NCBI GenBank assembly: GCA_016932015.1
Contig: JAFGDQ010000001.1
Location: 1 to 64,000 of the forward strand
Reading direction: 5' to 3'
DNA length: 64,000 bases
Source of the DNA: Spirochaetota bacterium
GTDB lineage: Bacteria; Spirochaetota; UBA4802; JAFGDQ01
This document shows, piece by piece, positions 36,465 to 46,089 of the stretch; the first letter of the stretch is position 1, and every line of letters begins with the position of its first letter. The notes under the pieces are model-generated. The model did not search any database. It saw only the letters and a program-made list of their open reading frames with translations, and was not told the origin of the DNA. The position numbers and the translations under genes are program-made.

Positions 36465-36744
36465 CAAAATGCAAAAAATTTACTTCCTTGACTAAATTGA
36501 AAGTATTAGAAATATTTTTAATTAGCATTACCTGAATAAAATATTTTCTCAACATCCGGCATATAACCATTTTGAATACAGTACAGACAAATTATACCGG
36601 TTTAAAATAAAAAATACGGATTATTCAGAAAACAGGTATTTGACCAGTCTACATTCTTTTAATTACTCTGATTTTCCCGCTATTCAGGTAACAGAAATGA
36701 ACGAATATAGCAATAATAATAAATCTAAACTCTGAGAATAACAT

Positions 36745-39465
36745 ATGAATGCAACAATGGAAAAAGAAAAGATATTAGAAAGATTAACCTCATTATTCAA
36801 AGAAGAACAATGGGGCAGAATTGATCCAAAGGATATCGGCATTTCTAAATTCAGAATACTGGATGATCTGTTCAATAATCTGGTTAGGGCGGATTTGCTG
36901 GGAGAAGCATCAAATCAGTGTAAAGCTCATCTTGATGAACATCCTGATTCAATAATTGCATCATATCTTGTTGGTGTAACAGGTCATCATCTGAGCAGAA
37001 TTGAAGACACAAGACAATTAAGAATATTGATAGACTTGTTTACCAGGCATCATAAATGGGCAATTGTCGAAATTCTTGCAGATAAAGTACTCGAATATGG
37101 TGAAAACAGAGTAGCATTAAAAGCCCTTGCTATCAGTCTTGAACGACTCGGCAGGAACAGAGAAGCAACAGCAGCATGGGAAAGCCTGTTAAAAATCGAC
37201 AGGTTTGATACGGATGTAGCAAAAAAACTTGCTTTCGCTATTATTGATGAAGATCCTGAAAAAAGTGTACAATACATGAAACTTTCTATTGAAGGATTTA
37301 TCAAAAAAGGCGAATATAACGAAATCCCGGCTCTATGGAACAAACTCATTTCAGTATCAATAGATGAAGAAGATTCCCTGTTTTTTGACAGAATTGAAAG
37401 AATGCTTATTGAAGCAAAACAGAATGAACTCGCAGCAAACCTTTTAAAATCGCTTTTGAATAAACACAGGGACAAAGAAAATCCAGAACAGTCTATTGAG
37501 ATATTAAAAAAAATACTCAACTATACACCTGATGAAACAAATGCAAGAAGAGATCTTATTAAATTTTATCAATTGAAATATGGTGAGCACTCCCAGTATG
37601 AGCAGTTTTTGAAACTGTCAAAAATAACCAATTACAAGTATCCGATTAAACATGCAATTCAGGATTTTGAAAAAAATATCGTTTTTGATAAAGGTAATTA
37701 TGTTTATCACAGATCATGGGGTGTCGGTAAAATTGCCGAGATCAACAGCGAAGCAATTATAATAGATTTTAATGAAAAGAGCGGGCATAAAATGACAATA
37801 CAGATGGCACTCCAGTCATTAATGCCAATTCAGAAAGACCATCTTTATGCTTTAGAGCATGAAGATCCGGAATCACTTCAAAAACTATTTAAAGAAAATT
37901 TTCTTCAGTTTTTTGAAATATTAATTAAATCATATGACGGAAGCATTCTCCTTGCAGATATTAAAAAAGAATTAATTCCGAAATATGTGCCACAAAAGGA
38001 CTGGTCAAAATGGTGGAGCAGAGCAAGAACTGAAATTAAAAAGAATCCGCATTTCGGCGTTTCAGTACAGAAGAAAGATCTGATAACAATAAGGGACAAA
38101 CCGTTGACTTTTGCAGACGAACTTCTGAATAATTTTACCAACTCAGACTCATTCAGCGAAAAACTTGATATTGCTATCGAGTTTGTGAATCATGTTGACA
38201 GTGAGGACGGATCCGCAGTTGCACCGTATTTTGTTGACTACTTCAGCACTCAGGTAAAGGAATCTTCCGCAACGAAAGAAATACTGTCCTTCTTTATATT
38301 AAGCGAATTTGATAAATATATTGATACCCAGAAATTAAAACTATATTCCATAAGAAGTAAAATTGTTGAATTTATAAAATCAAGCAATGAGCTTCCTCTT
38401 ATATCAATGAGCATCAGCAGTTATGACTACAAAAAGGACCTGATAAATCTCATTGAAGAGACAAGGGAAGACTGGCCGCAGGTTGTTTCGGATATTTTAT
38501 TCGAAACTCCCGTAAGAATACATAAATATATAATCAATAACCTTATCCGCTCAAATGCGTTTAATATTATAAATTTGTTTATAGATAAAACTCTGGCCGG
38601 TGCGAAACAGAATCCAGAGATATTTCTCTGGGTTGCCAAAAATATTCTAAGCGGCACATGGGATTATTACTGGCTTGACTATTCGTATGAAGGACTTATT
38701 CTCACGTTTTTCCGTTTATTAAATGAATTGAAAAAGATTGAGACCAAAGGTAACCGCTTAAAAAATATGGCTATTGACATTCTTCTTGATAATGAATACG
38801 AAGTAATAAAAGACATTGTAGAGCAATGCAGTGAAACAGCGCTTCATAAAATTTATGATCTTTTTAAAAATATCAGCTATATTGAAGAATCCGAAATAGA
38901 AAAACTCCATTCATTTATAATTTCAAAACATCCGGATTTCAAAAGTACAGAAGTCAATATCACAGATGAAGAATGGGAACTAGAGTCAGAAAAAATTATT
39001 GTGACAAAAGAGGGTTATGACAGGATGCAGGCTGAACTAAACAGAATGGTTAATAATGAATTGGTTAATCTTTCAAAAGAGCTGGCTAAGGCATCCGATA
39101 TTTCAGGAGATCTGCGTGAAAATGTTGAATATAATGCTCTAATGGAAAGACAAACAATCCTGAAACTCACAATAAACAGACTTGAAGATGAAATTAAAAA
39201 AGTAGAAATTATAGATCCGGCACAGGTTTCAACAGAAAAAGTCAATATTGGAACTAAAGTAAATTATACAGATACAGACACCAATGAAAATAACCACTAT
39301 ATAATTCTGGGGCCATGGGATGCTGACTACGATAAAAGAATTTTATCATACAGATCGCCCATTGCAAAAGTTTTTCTTGGAAAATCAGTAGAAGAACATA
39401 TAACATTAAAACTGGGAGAAGGAACAAAAAATTTCAAAATAGTTTCCGTAGAAAAAATAAATTAA
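36745..39465 (+). CDS. greA: Giant GreA transcription elongation factor with N-terminal helical-repeat extension
   Basis: A 906-residue protein whose last ~155 residues are a complete GreA: coiled-coil hairpin with the acidic tip ISGDLRENVEYNAL (about 787-800) and the globular FKBP-like domain (TKVNYTDTD... SPIAKVFLGKSVEEHI). GreA inserts into the RNA polymerase secondary channel and stimulates cleavage of backtracked RNA. The ~750 residues before it consist of TPR-like helical repeats (about 30-300), a short beta-rich segment YHRSWGVGKIAEINSEAI (about 317-334), which resembles CarD/TRCF-type RNA-polymerase-interacting domains, and further helices. Typical bacterial GreA has ~158 residues; I know this long form from spirochaetes. 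It is monocistronic. Confidence 0.9.
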   Translation: MNATMEKEKILERLTSLFKEEQWGRIDPKDIGISKFRILDDLFNNLVRADLLGEASNQCKAHLDEHPDSIIASYLVGVTGHHLSRIEDTRQLRILIDLFTRHHKWAIVEILADKVLEYGENRVALKALAISLERLGRNREATAAWESLLKIDRFDTDVAKKLAFAIIDEDPEKSVQYMKLSIEGFIKKGEYNEIPALWNKLISVSIDEEDSLFFDRIERMLIEAKQNELAANLLKSLLNKHRDKENPEQSIEILKKILNYTPDETNARRDLIKFYQLKYGEHSQYEQFLKLSKITNYKYPIKHAIQDFEKNIVFDKGNYVYHRSWGVGKIAEINSEAIIIDFNEKSGHKMTIQMALQSLMPIQKDHLYALEHEDPESLQKLFKENFLQFFEILIKSYDGSILLADIKKELIPKYVPQKDWSKWWSRARTEIKKNPHFGVSVQKKDLITIRDKPLTFADELLNNFTNSDSFSEKLDIAIEFVNHVDSEDGSAVAPYFVDYFSTQVKESSATKEILSFFILSEFDKYIDTQKLKLYSIRSKIVEFIKSSNELPLISMSISSYDYKKDLINLIEETREDWPQVVSDILFETPVRIHKYIINNLIRSNAFNIINLFIDKTLAGAKQNPEIFLWVAKNILSGTWDYYWLDYSYEGLILTFFRLLNELKKIETKGNRLKNMAIDILLDNEYEVIKDIVEQCSETALHKIYDLFKNISYIEESEIEKLHSFIISKHPDFKSTEVNITDEEWELESEKIIVTKEGYDRMQAELNRMVNNELVNLSKELAKASDISGDLRENVEYNALMERQTILKLTINRLEDEIKKVEIIDPAQVSTEKVNIGTKVNYTDTDTNENNHYIILGPWDADYDKRILSYRSPIAKVFLGKSVEEHITLKLGEGTKNFKIVSVEKIN

Positions 39466-39487
39466 TCAGATTTTTTCTTGAAATTAT

Positions 39488-39517
39488 TTGACACTGGTTT
39501 TATTAACGTCATATATT
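39488..39517 (+). promoter_or_regulatory. Candidate promoter of tRNA-Leu
   Basis: TTGACA at 39488-39493, a 17-18-bp spacer and ATATAT/TATATT at 39511-39517, giving a start about 40 bp before the tRNA. Confidence 0.55.
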
Positions 39518-39561
39518 TATGACAAATTTTCTATAGAAGATTACATTTCTGGAAGATTTTA

Positions 39562-39645
39562 GCCGCGATGGCGGAATTGGTAGACGCGCCAGGTTCAGGG
39601 TCTGGTGGGCGTACGCCTGTGAGGGTTCAAATCCCTCTCGCGGCA
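39562..39645 (+). tRNA. tRNA-Leu (anticodon CAG)
   Basis: A complete class II tRNA of 84 nt. The acceptor GCCGCGA pairs with TCGCGGC, the discriminator is A, and the CCA is not encoded. The anticodon stem CCAGG/TCTGG encloses TTCAGGG, giving anticodon CAG. The long variable arm (GGGCGTACGCCT) and the T-loop GGTTCAAATCC are clear. It is followed by its own strong terminator, so it is a separate transcription unit between greA and apbE. Confidence 0.96.
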
Positions 39646-39648
39646 TTA

Positions 39649-39680
39649 AAAAGCCATGGTTAAATCTAACCATGGCTTTT
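39649..39680 (+). terminator. Rho-independent terminator of tRNA-Leu
   Basis: AAAAGCCATGGTTA pairs perfectly with TAACCATGGCTTTT (39649-39662 with 39667-39680) over a four-base loop. The tail is T-rich on the plus strand; the A-run at the other end lets it also end the convergent apbE transcript. Confidence 0.9.
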
Positions 39681-39713
39681 ATTTTAATAATAACCGATTA
39701 AAAAAATATTTTT

Positions 39714-40739
39714 TTAAAACCATTCAATTTCTTCATTTCCGAATACGTTAACCTGCTCTTTTAGTTCAGAAGATGCGGATAAATGCATTTCAGAATCAAT
39801 AAAAATAGCCTTTAAGTCTTGTCTTTCTTTCAGAAAATTAACGGCGCTTTCCTTACCCATTACAAATAGCGCTGTAGCATAGGCATCCGCGTCAACAGGG
39901 TCCTTTGAAATTACAGAAACTGAAGCAAACGTATACGCAGGGAATCCTGTATTTGAATCCAGTATATGATGATATCTCTTACCCTTATAGATTACGTATC
40001 TCTCATAATCACCGCTGCTTGCTATTGAATCCTCATCTTTCAACAATATTGACAACACAAGATCATCATTTCTCGGATGCCTTAGTCCGATTTTCCATAA
40101 TTTACCGAACTTATCACCCAGTACCTGTACATCCCCTCCGGCTTCCAGAATTGCGTTATCAATTCCGTTGTCTTTTATTGCAAGGACGCCTTTTTTAATA
40201 GCATAGCCTTTCGCTATTCCTCCCAGTCCAATCTTTGTATATCTGTTTTTAAATTTTACTGTTTTGGCAGTAGTAGCTATCGAAATGTTTTTATAATTGA
40301 ATCCGGGCAGCAGTTTATTAAGCAGTTTCTTTTCAGGCGGAATAAAATTTTTACCTTTAAAATTCCATAATTTTGATATTGCTGCAAAAGTAATATCAAA
40401 GCTTCCATTAGTCAATCCGGAAATTTCCTGTGCATGCAGCATTAAATTCAATGTCTCTTCCGTAACTTTTACAGCTTTTATATAAGCATTTGTATTAATA
40501 TTTTTAATATCTCCGTCTCTGTAAGGGCTCATCAGATTTTCAATCCGCTCAATTTCCATAAAAGCCTGATCAGATGCCTTTAAAGCTTTTGCTTCTGAAC
40601 CTGAAATAATCGTAATATTTACTACAGTACCGAGCAGTATTCTGGTAAATTTATATGTATTCTGCCTGTTATAGCAAAACAAACCCAGAATTAAAATTAC
40701 TACAAACGCCGCGGAAAGAATCATTCTTTTCTTATTCAT
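39714..40739 (-). CDS. apbE: FAD:protein FMN transferase
   Basis: Flavin transferase of 341 residues, membrane-anchored or lipid-modified at the N-terminus (hydrophobic 7-22 followed by Cys23). It covalently attaches FMN to Thr residues of exported redox proteins such as Rnf or Nqr subunits. Family features: FDITFAAISKLWNFKG (active region near 117-132), IGLGGIAKGYAIKKG (about 172-186), ILEAGGDVQVLG, SGDYERYVIYKGKRYHHILDSNTGFPA and VDADAYATALFVMG. It overlaps the upstream HAD-phosphatase gene by 4 bp (translational coupling), an odd pairing with no obvious shared pathway. No rnf or nqr genes are within the window. Confidence 0.92.
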   Translation of the reverse strand: MNKKRMILSAAFVVILILGLFCYNRQNTYKFTRILLGTVVNITIISGSEAKALKASDQAFMEIERIENLMSPYRDGDIKNINTNAYIKAVKVTEETLNLMLHAQEISGLTNGSFDITFAAISKLWNFKGKNFIPPEKKLLNKLLPGFNYKNISIATTAKTVKFKNRYTKIGLGGIAKGYAIKKGVLAIKDNGIDNAILEAGGDVQVLGDKFGKLWKIGLRHPRNDDLVLSILLKDEDSIASSGDYERYVIYKGKRYHHILDSNTGFPAYTFASVSVISKDPVDADAYATALFVMGKESAVNFLKERQDLKAIFIDSEMHLSASSELKEQVNVFGNEEIEWF

Positions 40740-41410
40740 TTTTTAATCTCCAATTCAATCTCTTTTACGCAATTGAATATCTCGCTGAATTCATGAACTA
40801 TCCATCTTGATCCTTGCAGCTCAGCGTAATCTGCATGCCCGAATGAGCAGCCGATAAACGGGATGTCATTATCCCGGGCAGCTGTTTTATCGGACTCCCT
40901 GTCTCCAATCATTATTAACAAATCATCGTTACATAAATTATTTTTATAACATTCTACAATTGCAGATTTATCCGGAATATCTTTATTCAGACTTAGAATC
41001 GGTTTTGAGAAATAAATACTAAGTTCATTGCTGTTAAGTATTGCTTCAATATAAGTAATGTGCCCGTTTGAAGCTATAAACATTCTGTAATTTTCGGAAT
41101 ATAATTTTTTTAAAGTAGATTTCACACCCTCAAAAATCTCTCCTCCCCCGCTATTTACCATCCGTACAAGAGCCTTTGTACAATAATCATTAATTTTCTC
41201 TTGTTCTGCAGATTTCAGTTCAGGGAATAAATTCACGAAGATCAGATCATGCGGTGTTCCGAGAACAGCCACAATCTTTCCTTTTCCGGGAACACCAATA
41301 TCATTATGTCCTGACTCAATTAAATCAGCTATACCCTGCTGAAAAGCCTGAACAATAATACTTCTGCAGTCATAAATTGTCCCATCAAGGTCAAATGCAA
41401 GGTAAGTCAT
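40736..41410 (-). CDS. HAD-superfamily phosphatase (phosphoglycolate-phosphatase-like)
   Basis: Cytoplasmic phosphatase of 224 residues. Nucleophile motif DLDGT is at 7-11, motif II is FIASNG, and motif III is MIGDRESDKTAARDNDIPFIGCSFGHA, with a helical C1 cap between about 15 and 80. This is the Gph/PpaX type, acting on phosphoglycolate, pyrophosphate or small sugar phosphates; the substrate cannot be read from sequence. It overlaps apbE by 4 bp, so both are coexpressed. Confidence 0.85.
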   Translation of the reverse strand: MTYLAFDLDGTIYDCRSIIVQAFQQGIADLIESGHNDIGVPGKGKIVAVLGTPHDLIFVNLFPELKSAEQEKINDYCTKALVRMVNSGGGEIFEGVKSTLKKLYSENYRMFIASNGHITYIEAILNSNELSIYFSKPILSLNKDIPDKSAIVECYKNNLCNDDLLIMIGDRESDKTAARDNDIPFIGCSFGHADYAELQGSRWIVHEFSEIFNCVKEIELEIKK

Positions 41411-41585
41411 AGTTAATCCTTTTTAATTTTTATTTTGTTAAATACAAATACAGCAAATAATATTGTAAAGAGAAAATTATTTATTAAATATATTGTTGAA
41501 TAATATACTAAATATTACAAAATAGTTGACTATACTGTTCAGCATTTATTTACTCTGTCAAATCAGACTAAAATGATAATTTTTA

Positions 41586-42512
41586 ATGGAAACAAAGCAA
41601 TTGAATACTTCTGTAAAAATAGGCAGCTTAATATTAAAAAATCCAGTTACTGTTGCATCCGGGACAGCCGGATATGGTGAAGAACTTGCAAACTTCATAG
41701 ACCTTTCAAAAATAGGAGCGATTTTTACAAAAGGATTATCTCTTGTGCCGAGAGACGGCAATAAAGGCCCGAGAATTATCGAAACTCCTTCCGGAATTTT
41801 AAACTCAATTGGTCTGCAGAATGTAGGCCTGGAACAATTTCTGAAAGAGAAACTGCCGTTTCTACAAAAAAAGAAAGCAACAGTTATACCAAACGTTGCC
41901 GGACATTCAATAATGGAAAATGTGGAACTTTGTAAAGTACTATCAGAAACAGATGGAATCTCCGGAATAGAACTGAACGTTTCATGCCCGAATGTTGCTG
42001 ATGGAGGGCTTTCTTTCAGCAATGATTTCAACGTATTTACAAAACTCCTGGAAAAGGCAAGAAAATTTACAAATGGCGTTCTTATTGTAAAGCTTTCTCC
42101 CAATACTGATGATATTTCAAAATTTGCTGTTCGTGCAGAAGAGATCGGAGTTGATGCAGTTTCAGCAATAAATACTCTGCTTGGAATGAAAATTGACATT
42201 AAAACAGGAAAGCCCCATTTTCAGAGAAAAGTCGCAGGTTTAAGCGGACCAGCTATAAGGCCGATCGCTGTTAAATTGATTTATGAAATTTTTGAAAAAG
42301 TCAAAATCCCGGTTATCGGGCTCGGCGGTATAGAAAAGATAGATGACATACTTGAATTCATGATGGCTGGAGCAAGTGCGGTATCAATAGGCACAATGAA
42401 TCTTGTTGATCCTTCCGTGTCACAGGACTGTGTCAGGAAGCTTGAAGAATATATGTCAGCTGAAAACATTTCTGATATTAATAAAATAATAGGAATCGCA
42501 CATAATCAGTAA
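41586..42512 (+). CDS. pyrD: Dihydroorotate dehydrogenase, class 1
   Basis: Cytoplasmic flavoenzyme of 308 residues in pyrimidine synthesis, oxidising dihydroorotate to orotate. Motifs: NPVTVASGTAGYG (18-30), KGLSLVPRDGN, the catalytic-base Cys in ELNVSCPNVADGG (class 1 uses Cys, class 2 Ser), VKLSPN, INTLLGMKID and IGLGGIEKIDD...MAGASAVSIGT. GMKID and general length fit class 1B (NAD-linked), which needs the PyrK subunit; no pyrK adjoins here. It is transcribed divergently from the HAD/apbE pair; the ribosome binding site is weak. Confidence 0.93.
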   Translation: METKQLNTSVKIGSLILKNPVTVASGTAGYGEELANFIDLSKIGAIFTKGLSLVPRDGNKGPRIIETPSGILNSIGLQNVGLEQFLKEKLPFLQKKKATVIPNVAGHSIMENVELCKVLSETDGISGIELNVSCPNVADGGLSFSNDFNVFTKLLEKARKFTNGVLIVKLSPNTDDISKFAVRAEEIGVDAVSAINTLLGMKIDIKTGKPHFQRKVAGLSGPAIRPIAVKLIYEIFEKVKIPVIGLGGIEKIDDILEFMMAGASAVSIGTMNLVDPSVSQDCVRKLEEYMSAENISDINKIIGIAHNQ

Positions 42513-42635
42513 TCAGACAAATATAAAAATAATTGTAACTAATCATCTGTTATCTGCATTATGCGTGAAAATTGCTTTACAGGAAGCGATAGCCGAATAG
42601 TTTCTAATAATTTATAAAATAATCGGATCATAAAT

Positions 42636-43688
42636 ATGAACTACTGGAACACCAGACTCCGGGAAATGACAGAATACATCCCCGGCGAACAGCCTCAGGA
42701 TATTGATGAATATATAAAGCTAAATACAAATGAAAACTCATTCCCTCCTTCAAAACAGGTACTGGAAGCCATCAAGGAGGCGGCTAATGACAAAGTAAAA
42801 CTGTATCCGGACCCCAAATCAACCAGATTAAGAGAACTCTTTGCAGAACAGAACAGCCTGAATGCTGATAATATCTTTGTGGGCAACGGATCAGACGAAA
42901 TTTTTACACTGCTCTTCCGCGGGTTCATAGAGCATAACGGCACGGCTGCTTTTACTTATCCATCCTATTCGCTCTATTATACAATGTCAGAAGCATATGG
43001 AATAAATTTCGATAAGATAAATGCTGAAAAAGACTTTTCAATTGACCTGCAAAAATTTTCAGGTAAAAACTATAACCTTGTTATAATATCAAACCCCAAT
43101 AATCCGACAGGCACAGGTTTCGATATAAATGACATCAGAAAATTCCTGAAGACATATAAAGGCTTACTGGTTGTCGATGAAGCATACGTCGACTTTTACG
43201 GGGAAACGGCGATTGCACTAGTAAAAGAATTCGACAATATTATTATTACCCGTTCCTTCTCCAAGTCGTATTCTCTTGCAGGCCTCCGAATAGGACTCGC
43301 AGTATCGAATCCTGAAATTATTAATGGCTTTTTCAAATTAAAAGATTCATATAATGTTAACAGGATTTCTGAAGCGGGTGCAATTGCCGCATTGAAGGAC
43401 ATTAAAAATTTTAAATATAATATACAGATGCTTATTAATAATAAGGAATACCTGGAGGAACAATTATATGAACTCGGCTTTGAAATTGTTCCTTCAAAAG
43501 CAAATTTTCTTTTCGTAAAACATTCTGCAATTCAGGCGGAAAATATTTATAATAAACTTAAGAACAGAAAAATCCTCGTCCGTTACTTTCAAGGTCCGGT
43601 TCAGTCGGAATATCTAAGAATTACAGTAGGAACAATGATGGAAATTAAAAAATTGATACAGGAACTTGCATCTATAACAGAAGCTTGA
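42636..43688 (+). CDS. hisC: Histidinol-phosphate aminotransferase
   Basis: PLP enzyme of 350 residues in histidine synthesis (imidazole-acetol phosphate plus glutamate). It shows the fold type I pattern: LNTNENSFPPS (29-39), GNGSDEIFTLLFRGF, SNPNNPTGTGF, VVDEAYVDF, ITRSFSKSYSLAGLRIGLA with the Schiff-base Lys in SFSKSYS, and a C-terminal LRITVG. Length and motifs match HisC rather than other class I aminotransferases, although related enzymes (for example threonine-phosphate decarboxylase) cannot be wholly excluded. The 3' end overlaps the convergent lipoprotein gene by 17 bp. No other his gene adjoins. Confidence 0.88.
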   Translation: MNYWNTRLREMTEYIPGEQPQDIDEYIKLNTNENSFPPSKQVLEAIKEAANDKVKLYPDPKSTRLRELFAEQNSLNADNIFVGNGSDEIFTLLFRGFIEHNGTAAFTYPSYSLYYTMSEAYGINFDKINAEKDFSIDLQKFSGKNYNLVIISNPNNPTGTGFDINDIRKFLKTYKGLLVVDEAYVDFYGETAIALVKEFDNIIITRSFSKSYSLAGLRIGLAVSNPEIINGFFKLKDSYNVNRISEAGAIAALKDIKNFKYNIQMLINNKEYLEEQLYELGFEIVPSKANFLFVKHSAIQAENIYNKLKNRKILVRYFQGPVQSEYLRITVGTMMEIKKLIQELASITEA

Positions 43689-44295
43689 TTATTTTTCCAT
43701 CTGTATTTGTAATAAAATTACGCTGGATTAGTTCATCGAATGTGATTTTATTTTGCGCAAAAGCATCAGCATCATCTTCTTTTATCCAGATGCTGACCAT
43801 TTCCATTACACTGTCACGTTCCCATCTGATCGTTATAACATAGCCTATAATCTCTTCTTCCGAAAAAATATTTTTCTCCGTATGAAAGATATAAATAATA
43901 TCTTTCAGATATTTACGAAACTGCGCAAGCGCAATTCCGGAATATGTTGAATAATATAGCGTTGAATCAATCTGTGAAGAAATATCAATACCGAGGTACA
44001 ATTTATCTTTTCTATCTTCTCTTTTATCATAATAAAAGCCTATACTTTTTTCATAAACTGAAATTCCTTTGTCTTCTGTAACAACCCGGGCAATTCCAAG
44101 AAGAGACTTTAAATATTTTCTATGATATACCTCGCCTTTTGTTGTATATTGCTCCGTATTAACGAGATATTTTTCAAAACCCGGCCCTGCATTTTCAGGT
44201 ATTACTGTTATTTTTTCTTCCTCTTTCTTTTCCGGTGACGAACAGAATAAAATAAAAATAACCGGAAGTATAATAAAAAATATTATCTTTTTCAT
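43672..44295 (-). CDS. Hypothetical lipoprotein
   Basis: A 207-residue protein with an N-terminal hydrophobic stretch (MKKIIFFIILPVIFILF) ending at Cys18 followed by SSPEKKEEE, a relaxed spirochaete-type lipobox and an acidic tether. The rest (about 40-207) is mixed alpha/beta with no motif I recognise. It is probably attached to the inner or outer membrane. It converges on hisC with a 17-bp overlap. The 335 bp upstream hold no gene. Confidence 0.65.
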   Translation of the reverse strand: MKKIIFFIILPVIFILFCSSPEKKEEEKITVIPENAGPGFEKYLVNTEQYTTKGEVYHRKYLKSLLGIARVVTEDKGISVYEKSIGFYYDKREDRKDKLYLGIDISSQIDSTLYYSTYSGIALAQFRKYLKDIIYIFHTEKNIFSEEEIIGYVITIRWERDSVMEMVSIWIKEDDADAFAQNKITFDELIQRNFITNTDGKIIKLLL

Positions 44296-44630
44296 CTTTT
44301 TATCCTTAAAATCACTATTTGTGTATATTCTCCGAATGCATCATTCAACACTACACTTTAAAAATAATCTGAATAGAGTCTTTATACTTGACCAAATACA
44401 GTAATATTACGAGAATAAAAACAGAACAAGAAACATATTAAATCAATCTTTAAGCACCTGATAAGGCAGCTTTGATTATCATCATAAATTATCCTGTAGA
44501 TTTTTGCCCTGTAAAATGAATATTACTATTATATATTACGGCAAATATAATTATAAATATTAAATGTTGTTAATAACAGTTTTATAGCTTCACCGGACTG
44601 ACAAATCACTGGATTTCAAATCAATTATAT
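44296..44630. other. 335-bp intergenic region without recognisable gene
   Basis: AT-rich divergent region between the lipoprotein gene and the NamZ-like gene. It presumably carries both promoters, but I see no convincing pair of boxes, no hairpin and no small ORF with a ribosome binding site. Confidence 0.5.
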
Positions 44631-45932
44631 ATGGCTAATTTTAAAAACTCTATTAATTCTTTTAAAAAACAATTAAAAAATTATTTCTATAATCCTGCTG
44701 TTTTTTTTACATTTTTAGTATTATTTATTTCCTGCACACCTGTCTATAATCTGGATAACGGTAACTCCAGACGTGTTTACACCGGTCTTGAAAGATTTAT
44801 TGATGACTATGCATACAAATATAAAGGAAAGAAAGCCGCTGTTGTTACGAATCAGTCCGGAGTAGACTATAATCTGAAGCAAAATGTATCTTTATTAAAA
44901 GAAAAAAATATTGAGATTCCTATAGTCCTTGCTCCTGAACACGGTTTGTATGGCTATGAAAATGAATACAGCAATGAGAATTACATAGTAGACCCTGAAT
45001 TAAAAGTTATTATTTACAATCTTCATCATCTTGACTTAAACGCTTTGAAACATTTGCTGAAAGTAGCTGATTTCGTAATTTTTGACATGCAGGACATGGG
45101 AATGAGATGCTACACATATGTTTCAACTTTAAAGTTTTTAATGGACACATTATCCGGAACCGGTATTGATCTTATTGTATTTGACAGGCCCAATCCACTT
45201 GGATTTCTTGATATCAAAGGCCCTTTTCTTGATGACCGCTTTTATTCAAAAAATATTAGTTCATTTCCCGTCACGCTTTTATACAACATGACAATAGGTG
45301 AAGCAGCATTATACTACAAGGGTGAATTCCGGAAAAACATAAATCTCAAAGTAATCCCAATGCAGGGGTATTCAAGAACTATGCTTTACCATGAAACCAT
45401 GCTTCCATGGATACCTCCTTCTCCGAATCTTCCGACATATATGAGCTCTATAATATATTCAGGTGTTGTTCTCCTGGAGGGGATTAACATCTCACTTGGC
45501 AGGGGAACTCCCAAGCCTTTTGAATACATAGGAGCTCCATGGATAGAACCCAGGTCATTCTGCAGGGGATTAAAAAATTTGAATATAGAAAATTTTAATT
45601 TCAGGCCGGTTTATTTTAAACCTTCGTTTTCTAAATATCAAAGTGAACAATGTGGAGGTGTACATATCATCTATACAGGCGGTAAATTTGATCCATTGGA
45701 AATGTCATATAAATTAATTTCATATATCCGTAATAATTATAAAGAATTCGAATGGGAAACATATCATGATTCATTTAATATCGATTATCTTGCGGGAAGT
45801 GATAATTTCAGGAAATCTATAACAAAGAGCATGCCTTTTGAAAAAATGTCAGATGATATTGAAGAGAAATCGCGCAAGTTCAGAAAAAAAAGAAATAAAT
45901 ATTTAATTTACAGAGACGCAGTTTTTCCATAA
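44631..45932 (+). CDS. namZ: DUF1343/NamZ-like exo-N-acetylmuramidase, lipoprotein
   Basis: A 433-residue protein with a short N-terminal cytoplasmic stretch and a hydrophobic segment (about 25-38) ending in the lipobox LFISC, so it is probably an exported lipoprotein. The body matches DUF1343, the family in which Bacillus NamZ removes terminal N-acetylmuramic acid from peptidoglycan fragments: AAVVTNQSGVD near the start, LAPEHGLYGYENEY with the conserved Glu-His, FDMQDMGMRCYTYVSTL, FDRPNPLG, and WIPPSPNLPT...LEGINISLGRGTPKPFEYIGAPWI. Likely role: wall turnover or recycling in the periplasm. No ribosome binding site is obvious. Confidence 0.85.
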   Translation: MANFKNSINSFKKQLKNYFYNPAVFFTFLVLFISCTPVYNLDNGNSRRVYTGLERFIDDYAYKYKGKKAAVVTNQSGVDYNLKQNVSLLKEKNIEIPIVLAPEHGLYGYENEYSNENYIVDPELKVIIYNLHHLDLNALKHLLKVADFVIFDMQDMGMRCYTYVSTLKFLMDTLSGTGIDLIVFDRPNPLGFLDIKGPFLDDRFYSKNISSFPVTLLYNMTIGEAALYYKGEFRKNINLKVIPMQGYSRTMLYHETMLPWIPPSPNLPTYMSSIIYSGVVLLEGINISLGRGTPKPFEYIGAPWIEPRSFCRGLKNLNIENFNFRPVYFKPSFSKYQSEQCGGVHIIYTGGKFDPLEMSYKLISYIRNNYKEFEWETYHDSFNIDYLAGSDNFRKSITKSMPFEKMSDDIEEKSRKFRKKRNKYLIYRDAVFP

Positions 45933-46089
45933 AAAATAAAATAATTAAGCCGTTTTTTTATTAATTAAAACTGCATTCATAAATCAAGATAAGCTTGCTG
46001 AAAATATTTTTGTTGCATTATTTAGCTGTAATATGTTACTGCTGAAGAATACTTCTCAGCAGGCCGGAAGAACAAAAAAGGAATAAATA

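Noticed and set aside
41558-42199. 213-codon frame antisense to pyrD
   Set aside because: It lies fully within a clear pyrD gene, is Ser/Phe-rich as expected of an antisense shadow, and has no motifs or ribosome binding site.
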